Source: Falsiroseomonas sp051433165
GTDB lineage: Bacteria > Pseudomonadota > Alphaproteobacteria > Acetobacterales > Acetobacteraceae
Assembly (NCBI RefSeq): GCF_051433165.1
Contig: NZ_JBHMFS010000008.1
Location: 62,001 to 126,000, forward strand
Reading direction: 5' to 3'
Length of the DNA: 64,000 nt
Shown here: in pieces, positions 58,908-64,000 of the stretch
Layout of the letters: each line of letters begins with the position of its first letter
Numbering within the stretch: the first letter of the stretch is position 1
Translations under genes and position numbers: made by a program
Notes under the pieces: generated by a model
Told to the model about the DNA's origin: nothing
Databases searched by the model: none
What the model saw: only the letters and a program-made list of their open reading frames with translations

Positions 58908-59489
58908 CTACCGGAGCATGGGAACCAGGCTCGCCACCAGCAGCACCGCCATGGTGACGTTGAAGGCGCGCAGCCGGCCCGGGCTGCGCAGCAGGCGGCC
59001 TGCCGAGACGCCGATGCCGGCCCAGACCAGCAGGCACGGCATGGTGATGGCCAGGAAGACCAGGGAGATCGCCAGAACCTGCGGCAGCATCGGCTCCCCG
59101 GGCCGGGTGAAGGCCGGCACCACGGCGGCGGCGATCATCCAGGCCTTCGGGTTCACCCATTGGAACAGCGCACCGCCGACGAAGCCCAAAGGCGGCCGGG
59201 CCGGGCCGGCTTCGGGTGGCGGCGCGCTGGCGATCTTCCACGCCAGCCACAGCAGCCAGGCCGCGCCGGCCCAGCGCAGCACCTCATGCAGCGTGCGGCT
59301 GGCCAGCAGCGGCCCGGCGAGGCCCAGGCCGACCAGCAGGATCATGCCGCCGAAGCCCACGGTGATGCCCAGCATATGCGGCAGCACTCGCCGCAGCCCG
59401 TGGCCGGCGGCGGCGGCGACCATCAGCACATTCGGCCCCGGCGTGACCGAGGAGGCGATGGCAAAACCAAGGAGCGGCAACCAATCCAT
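58908..59489 (-). CDS. LysE family amino-acid exporter
   Basis: This 193-residue membrane protein has five or six hydrophobic segments and the LysE/RhtB stretches FAIASSVTPGPNVLMVAAAAGHGLRR (about residues 7-32), the WLLWLAWKI helix and FQWVNPKAWMIAAA. Family members export amino acids or related metabolites, often as overflow valves. ATG 59489 gives a normal length. It stands alone between an acyl-CoA dehydrogenase and a small hypothetical gene, all on the minus strand. Confidence 0.9.
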   Translation of the reverse strand: MDWLPLLGFAIASSVTPGPNVLMVAAAAGHGLRRVLPHMLGITVGFGGMILLVGLGLAGPLLASRTLHEVLRWAGAAWLLWLAWKIASAPPPEAGPARPPLGFVGGALFQWVNPKAWMIAAAVVPAFTRPGEPMLPQVLAISLVFLAITMPCLLVWAGIGVSAGRLLRSPGRLRAFNVTMAVLLVASLVPMLR

Positions 59490-59526
59490 GTCCGGATCGT
59501 GACAGCATGGCTGACCCGATGAAAGC

Positions 59527-59925
59527 TCAGTTGGCGGAAAGCGCCATGCGGATGGCGATGGCCTGCACCACCAGCCCGTCATGCCGCAAATCGGCGGTCG
59601 CGGTCAGCACCTGGTCATCGCTGCGGCGGGCGCGGAAGCGGCAGGATTCGGCCACCGAGTCCTGCCGCACCGCCTCGCATTGGAAGCCGTATTGCCGCAA
59701 CTGTTCCGCCAGCGGCCCCAGATTGCTGCCGGGCGGGTGGGCCGCCTGCAGGTCCCGCTCCAGCCGCTCCGCGCCGGTCCGCGGGCCGGCCTTCACATAG
59801 GGCTCCATCCCCGGACGGGCGGTGAAACCACCGCTAAACATCTGCGCGCCGAGCGCCAGCGCGCCCAGCATCAGCGCCGCCACGATCAGCGCATTGCGCG
59901 CCGTGCGCGGCCGCGGTCCAGGCAT
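59527..59925 (-). CDS. Hypothetical membrane-anchored small protein
   Basis: This 132-residue protein has one N-terminal hydrophobic segment (about residues 11-32) after a short basic start. A hydrophilic domain follows with LAEQLRQYGFQCEAVRQDSVAESCRFRA and a TATADLRHDG segment. Two cysteines in the soluble part could form a disulfide if it faces the periplasm. I recognise no family. It begins about 70 bases downstream of the D-aminoacylase gene, on the same strand. Confidence 0.65.
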   Translation of the reverse strand: MPGPRPRTARNALIVAALMLGALALGAQMFSGGFTARPGMEPYVKAGPRTGAERLERDLQAAHPPGSNLGPLAEQLRQYGFQCEAVRQDSVAESCRFRARRSDDQVLTATADLRHDGLVVQAIAIRMALSAN

Positions 59926-59998
59926 GGCCGGAGGCGGCGCCGCCGCAACAATCGCCGGCGCCGGCTGGTACCAGGTGCGCGGCCGCGGCGTGGCCGGG

Positions 59999-61465
59999 TC
60001 AGGCGCGATGGCGCGTCACCAGCCGGCCCGGCTTTTCGCCGGTGGCCCCGCCCTGGTTGCCGAACCCGGCGCGGAAGGTGGGCACACCATTGGCCCAGAC
60101 TTCCTCAATGCCGATGGAGGGCAGGGTCGGCGTATCGAAGGTTGCGGCGTCGATCACCGTGGCGGGGTCGAACAGCACGAGATCGGCATAGGCGCCTTCC
60201 GCCAGCACGCCGCGATCGACGATGCCATAGGCCTCCGCGCAGCGGCCAGTCATCTTGTGGACGGCCGTCTCCAGCGAGAACAGGCCGACATCGCGCACGT
60301 AATGTCCCAGCACGCGCGGGAAGGTGCCCCACAGGCGGGGATGCGGGTGGGCATCGTGCGGGATGCCATCAGAGCCGATCATGGACAGCGGATGCGCCAT
60401 GATCCGCCGCACATCCTCCTCATCCATCTGGAAGCTGATCTGGCCCGCAGGGGTCAGGCGCTCGGCGGCGGCCCTGATGTCGCTGTTCCAGCCGCGGGCA
60501 ATGTCGTGCAGATACTTGCCGGCCATCTCCGGGTGCGGCACGGACCAGGTGATCATCACCTTCACATCGTCACGCAGCCGGTCCGGCATCAGCACGGTGG
60601 AGCCGGCCGGATAGGGATAGACGTCGTAGGCCACTTCCTGCGTCCGGGCGTATTCGGCGATCAGCGGCAGGGTCTGGGTGGAGCGGCCGAAATTCTCCGG
60701 CAGCGAGCATTTGTGGTGGCTGATCTGCACGCCGACGCCGGCCCGCTTGCCGATCTTCATCGTCTCCTCGATCGAGGCCAGGACCTTGTCCGCCTCGTCG
60801 CGCATGTGGGTGGAATACAGGCCGCCGGTGGTGCGCAGCGCCTCCGCCACCGCAATCACCTCTTCCGTCGTCGCATGCTTGTTCGGGTCGTAGTAGAGGC
60901 CGGTGGAGAAGCCGGAGGCACCCTCGGCCAGCGCCTGCTTCAGGCGCTGGTGCATGTGGTGGATTTCGCGATCATTGGCCGGGCGGGCGACGTCGCCATC
61001 CATGGCCTCCACCCGCATGGTCTGGTGGCCGACCAGGGCGTAGGTGTTGACCTCGCTGCCCTGCTTGCGGAGCGCCTCGGCATAGTCGCCGAAATCGCCG
61101 AAGCGCCACCAGCCTTCCGCGCCGATCAGATCCAGCGGCGGCGGCGGCATGCGCTTGAAACGGGCCGGCGAGAGCGAAACGCCGCAGCAGCCGACCACCA
61201 CGGTGGTGACGCCCTGGCTGGTCTTGCAGGTGGTGCATTGCGGGCCGCAGAGCACGGCGCGATCGTCATGGGTGTGGGCGTCGATGAATCCGGGTGCGAC
61301 GGCACGGCCACTGGCCCTGACTTCACGATCCGCCGTGGCGCCGCCGAGGTCGCCGATGCCGGCGATGCGGTCGCCCTTCACGCCGATATCCCCGGTGCGG
61401 CGCGGGCCGCCGGTGCCGTCGATGAGCGTGGCGTCGCGGATGATCAGGTCGCAGCGGAGCGCCAT
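59999..61465 (-). CDS. N-acyl-D-amino-acid deacylase family amidohydrolase
   Basis: This 488-residue zinc amidohydrolase has the D-aminoacylase layout: DLIIRDATLIDGTG at the start, the metal HxH in PGFIDAHTHDDRAV (about residue 65), VVVGCCGVSLSP with the family Cys, GLYYDPNKHATTEE, YSTHMRDEADKV, QISHHKCSLPENFG, MIGSDGIPHDAHPHPRLWGTFPRVLG and the C-terminal GAYADLVLFDPATV. It releases free D-amino acids from N-acyl derivatives, or acts on a close relative of such compounds. It is divergent from a 64-residue unknown gene. It fits with the racemases at the other end of the window. Confidence 0.93.
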   Translation of the reverse strand: MALRCDLIIRDATLIDGTGGPRRTGDIGVKGDRIAGIGDLGGATADREVRASGRAVAPGFIDAHTHDDRAVLCGPQCTTCKTSQGVTTVVVGCCGVSLSPARFKRMPPPPLDLIGAEGWWRFGDFGDYAEALRKQGSEVNTYALVGHQTMRVEAMDGDVARPANDREIHHMHQRLKQALAEGASGFSTGLYYDPNKHATTEEVIAVAEALRTTGGLYSTHMRDEADKVLASIEETMKIGKRAGVGVQISHHKCSLPENFGRSTQTLPLIAEYARTQEVAYDVYPYPAGSTVLMPDRLRDDVKVMITWSVPHPEMAGKYLHDIARGWNSDIRAAAERLTPAGQISFQMDEEDVRRIMAHPLSMIGSDGIPHDAHPHPRLWGTFPRVLGHYVRDVGLFSLETAVHKMTGRCAEAYGIVDRGVLAEGAYADLVLFDPATVIDAATFDTPTLPSIGIEEVWANGVPTFRAGFGNQGGATGEKPGRLVTRHRA

Positions 61466-61558
61466 GCGTCGGGTTCCTTCGGTTGGGCCTGGCCGATCAT
61501 GCCAAGCCGCGGGACTTCGCGAAAGGGAGCCAGGCCCCGCGCCGCGCGTTCAGGCTGC

Positions 61559-61753
61559 ATGACCCAGGACAAACCGAAGCTTCCCACCGGCGCCGCCGAG
61601 CGCATGAACAGCGCCGACCCCGCCAGCAAGGACACCGCCGCCAAGGTCCAGCAGGGCGGAACGACGCAGAACCCGGACGCGAAGGTGCCGTCCGACCTGT
61701 ATCCGAACCCGCCAGGGGTGACGGACCAGACGAAGGGTGCGCCGGATGATTAA
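61559..61753 (+). CDS. Small hydrophilic hypothetical protein
   Basis: This 64-residue frame starts at ATG 61559 (MTQDKPKLPTGAAERMNSAD). It is rich in Ala, Asp, Lys and Pro, has no hydrophobic segment, and ends KGAPDD. It looks disordered and resembles short acidic/basic stress-type proteins of Alphaproteobacteria, without a known domain. Its stop overlaps the stop of the convergent serine-hydrolase gene. The codon bias is typical of the region, which supports it being real. Confidence 0.5.
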   Translation: MTQDKPKLPTGAAERMNSADPASKDTAAKVQQGGTTQNPDAKVPSDLYPNPPGVTDQTKGAPDD

Positions 61754-62769
61754 GCGCCCTCGGTAAACGCCGGCAGGATGCCCTCTACCAGCAAGGCGTG
61801 TCGGGTCTGCACCTGGCCGCGCACCCTGGGCACATCGGCGTCCGAGGTCATCACCACCGTCAGCCCCAGCGCCGGCAGCAGGTACAGCATCTGCCCGCCA
61901 TAGCCCCAGGCGAACAGCACACGCTGGCCGCGCGCCTCCGCGATCCACCAGCCGAGGCCATACATCTGGCCGGACCAGGCGGAACGCGCCCGCGACACCC
62001 AGGCCTGGCGCAGGAAGGCCTCCGGGATCACCTGCCGGCCCTCATGCCGCCCGCCATTGCGGCAGCACTCGCCGAAATCGAGCAGCGCCTGGGGCGAGAG
62101 CGCCATCTCATTGCCGCCGAAATGCAGGCCCTGCGGGTCCCGTGTCCAATCCGGCACGCCGTGGCCGAGCGGGCGGAACAGCCAGTCCTGCGCCAGGTCG
62201 CGCACGCTGTGGCGGCTGGCGCGGGCCAGCACGGCGGCCAGGATGTGGGATGTGCCGGTGGAATAGAGCATCCGCCCGTCCGGCTCATCCACCATCGGCC
62301 GGCCCAGCGCGAAGGCCACCCAGTCCCGGCTGCTGACCCAGCGGCCGTAATTCGCGCCCGAAGTCGGCTCCAGCCCCGCCTGCATCGACAGGAGATTCCC
62401 CAGCGTGATGCGGCGCACCGCGGGGTCCGCATCGCGCGGGATGCGGTTGCCGAGGATCGGCGCCACCGGCTGGTTCAGCCCCTCCAGCACCCCACGCTCG
62501 ATGGCGATGCCGGCGAGCATGGCGAGAATGGTCTTGGAGGCGGATTTGATGTTCGTCGGCCGGTCCAGCGCAGCGCCGCGGAACACCCGCTCCAGCACCG
62601 GCATGCCGTGCTGGGCGATGATCAGGCTGCGAAGGCCGGGCGTTTCGGCAGCCAGGCCGAGGGCGGGTGCGAGGCGGCCGGCTACGGGGCCAGGCTGCGC
62701 CCGCGGCGCCGGGGTAGCGAGCAGGAGCAGGCCGCCCGCGAGCGCGGCGCGTCGGGTCGTCTGGGTCAT
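61750..62769 (-). CDS. Serine hydrolase, beta-lactamase class C-like, exported
   Basis: This 339-residue protein has a Tat-like leader (TRRAALAGGLLLLATPAPRAQ) and a class C/PBP fold. The Ser-x-x-Lys motif is in IKSASKTI (Ser76, Lys79), the second motif is YSTGTSH, and a GYGGQ segment near the C-terminus replaces KTG. Relatives include esterases, D-aminopeptidases and true beta-lactamases; the altered motifs favour an esterase or peptidase over drug hydrolysis. No ampR-like gene is adjacent. Confidence 0.85.
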   Translation of the reverse strand: MTQTTRRAALAGGLLLLATPAPRAQPGPVAGRLAPALGLAAETPGLRSLIIAQHGMPVLERVFRGAALDRPTNIKSASKTILAMLAGIAIERGVLEGLNQPVAPILGNRIPRDADPAVRRITLGNLLSMQAGLEPTSGANYGRWVSSRDWVAFALGRPMVDEPDGRMLYSTGTSHILAAVLARASRHSVRDLAQDWLFRPLGHGVPDWTRDPQGLHFGGNEMALSPQALLDFGECCRNGGRHEGRQVIPEAFLRQAWVSRARSAWSGQMYGLGWWIAEARGQRVLFAWGYGGQMLYLLPALGLTVVMTSDADVPRVRGQVQTRHALLVEGILPAFTEGA

Positions 62770-62857
62770 GGTTCAGGAAGTGGGGGCGGCCTCCGCCGGA
62801 CCAAGGGCGGCGGAGGCTGCGGTTACACGCTGAAAAAACGACGAGCGCGCAACGGCT

Positions 62858-64000
62858 TCAGGCGCCGTAGAGCGCCTTCGCCTGATCCACGCTGATCAGC
62901 CCATCCGCCACGTCGCGTTCGACCAGGGCGCGGTCGCGCTGCGTCGGGTCTCCCATGCCGCCGCCGCCCGGCAGCTTCAGCAGCAGGCGCTTGCCCTTCG
63001 GGACGATCTGGAAGCCCTTGGTGCGTATGGTGGTGCCATCCGTATGGCCGACCCAGCCGGCCTCGCCGTCGCCGCCGCCATCGCGACCCTTCGGCGCATT
63101 CGCCACGCGATCGAAAATGGCGTTCACGGCGAATTCGGCCTCGCCCTTGGTGCCGATTTCCATGACCTTGCCGAAGCCACCACGGGTTCGGCCGGCGCCG
63201 GCGGAGCCCTCGCGAATCTGGTTCTGCCAGAAGATCACCGGCGCGACATTCTCCGTCGCCTCCACCGGCATGGTCCGCACGCCGGAGGGGAAGGCGGTGC
63301 CGTCCATGCCATCCTTGGTGCGGCGCGCGCCGGTGCCGCCGGAATTGAAGGTGATGATCTCGAAATCCGGCAGTTCCGCCGCCGCGCCCGAAACCTGCGC
63401 GCCGCCACGCAGTGGCGGGTTCCAGAGCGCGGAGGAGCCCTCCGCCGTGACGCGATCCGGCACCGCCTGGTGCAGGCAGCCCATCATGAGGTCCGGCAGC
63501 AACTGGCCGACCACATGGCGGACGGAGACGGGGTAGGGCCGCGGCGCATTCAGGATGCAGCCTTCCGGAATCTCCATGCGGAAGGGTGCAAGGGACGCCC
63601 AGTTGTTGGGGATCTCCGGTGCGACCACGACCTTGATGCCGAAGCAGGAATAGGCGCGGCAATAGGAGGCCGGCACGTTGATGCCGCGGCCCGAAAGGCC
63701 GGATGTGCCGGCGTAGTCCACCACGATCTCATCCGCCTTGACCGTCATCGCCGCCTTCAGCGTGACGGGCGCCTCGTAGCCATCGGAGGTGATCTGGCCG
63801 CTGTAGGTGCCCTGCGGCAGCTTGGCGATTTCCTCCAGCGTCGCCTTGAGCGAACTGTCGAAGATGTAGGCGGCCAGCGGGTCCAGGCTGTCCATGCCGA
63901 ATTCGTCCAGCATCTCGACCAGCCGCTTGGCGCCGGCATCGTTGCAGGCGCAGAGGGAATAGATATCGCCCTCCAGCTCCACCGGGGTGCGGGTGCCGAC
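62858..64000 (-). CDS. Hydantoinase B/oxoprolinase family protein, 5' end outside window
   Basis: The frame is open to base 64000 and encodes about 380 residues of the C-terminal part of an HyuB subunit (full length usually 500-600). Family segments are VDYAGTSGLSGRGINVP, NAPRPYPVSVRHVVGQLLPDLMMGCLHQAVPD, GGTGARRTKDGMDGTAFPSGVRTMPVEATE and the terminal LKLPGGGGMGDPTQRDRALVERDVADGLIS. It forms an ATP-dependent hydantoinase or acetone-carboxylase-like enzyme with an HyuA partner, which would lie beyond the window. The upstream start codon is not visible. Confidence 0.88.
   Translation of the reverse strand, partial: VGTRTPVELEGDIYSLCACNDAGAKRLVEMLDEFGMDSLDPLAAYIFDSSLKATLEEIAKLPQGTYSGQITSDGYEAPVTLKAAMTVKADEIVVDYAGTSGLSGRGINVPASYCRAYSCFGIKVVVAPEIPNNWASLAPFRMEIPEGCILNAPRPYPVSVRHVVGQLLPDLMMGCLHQAVPDRVTAEGSSALWNPPLRGGAQVSGAAAELPDFEIITFNSGGTGARRTKDGMDGTAFPSGVRTMPVEATENVAPVIFWQNQIREGSAGAGRTRGGFGKVMEIGTKGEAEFAVNAIFDRVANAPKGRDGGGDGEAGWVGHTDGTTIRTKGFQIVPKGKRLLLKLPGGGGMGDPTQRDRALVERDVADGLISVDQAKALYGA

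Noticed and set aside
1..64000. CRISPR arrays, prophage genes, transposases, restriction or toxin-antitoxin systems
   Set aside because: No regularly spaced repeats and no such protein signatures were found; every large gap was checked by eye.

Overview
The window is a very GC-rich, gene-dense chromosomal segment that looks like an alphaproteobacterium of the order Rhodospirillales, most likely family Acetobacteraceae (Roseomonas-like). This rests on overall codon use, the gatCAB / ruvX-pyrB / plsY-dprA-topA-rnr / rpmG-pleD neighbourhood typical of Alphaproteobacteria, the non-catalytic alphaproteobacterial type of PyrC, and the many solute-binding-protein transporters. No phage, insertion sequence, plasmid gene or CRISPR array is visible. 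About 60 protein genes, one tRNA, one candidate small RNA and several strong inverted repeats are supported.

Layout. 1-5.9 kb: small-molecule amide and amino-acid enzymes (an M81 peptidase cut by the window edge, a YpfJ-type metalloprotease, an M20 peptidase, two Asp/Glu/hydantoin racemase-family proteins). One racemase-like gene and its adjacent TauD-like gene have both lost canonical catalytic residues. 6-8.3 kb: DUF983, UPF0262 and mtnA (methionine salvage). 8.5-10.7 kb: a polar amino-acid ABC importer without its ATPase. 10.8-11.9 kb: a Hanks-type kinase. 12.1-18.2 kb: a pimFACD-like operon for beta-oxidation of dicarboxylic or related acids, with a divergent nitronate monooxygenase. 19.2-21.5 kb: a host-attachment family protein and a peptide-binding protein.

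21.5-37.7 kb is the housekeeping core: gatCAB, ruvX, pyrB, then an S41 protease, rnr, topA, dprA, plsY and pyrC' on the opposite strand, then rpmG and pleD. The block from the S41 gene to pyrC' reads like an in-place inversion of the usual co-directional order. 37.9-42.4 kb: a phospholipid-type methyltransferase, VOC protein, glutathione transferase, SMP-30 lactonase and a serine-glyoxylate aminotransferase. The aminotransferase is divergent from a fused FAD/Fe-S glycolate- or lactate-type dehydrogenase (42.5-45.4 kb). 46-49.6 kb: an OmpA protein and an oxyR / ahpC / ahpD peroxide-defence module with conserved cysteines and hairpins between ahpC and ahpD. 49.6-55.4 kb: an EAL protein, a 138-bp terminal-inverted-repeat element, a DctPQM TRAP transporter, tRNA-Val(GAC) and an N-formylglutamate amidohydrolase.

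The most unusual non-coding locus is 55.48-55.65 kb on the minus strand. It has a sigma70-like promoter flanked by TGC(N)GCA palindromes resembling PhaR-type sites, a ~90-nt transcript with a CCUCCCU anti-Shine-Dalgarno loop, and a strong intrinsic terminator. The remainder (55.7-64 kb) holds a Cache sensor with no output domain, a CaiB-type CoA transferase with an acyl-CoA dehydrogenase, a LysE exporter, a D-aminoacylase, a serine hydrolase and a hydantoinase B truncated by the window end. The overall physiology is aerobic scavenging of organic acids, amino acids and acylated or cyclised amino-acid derivatives.
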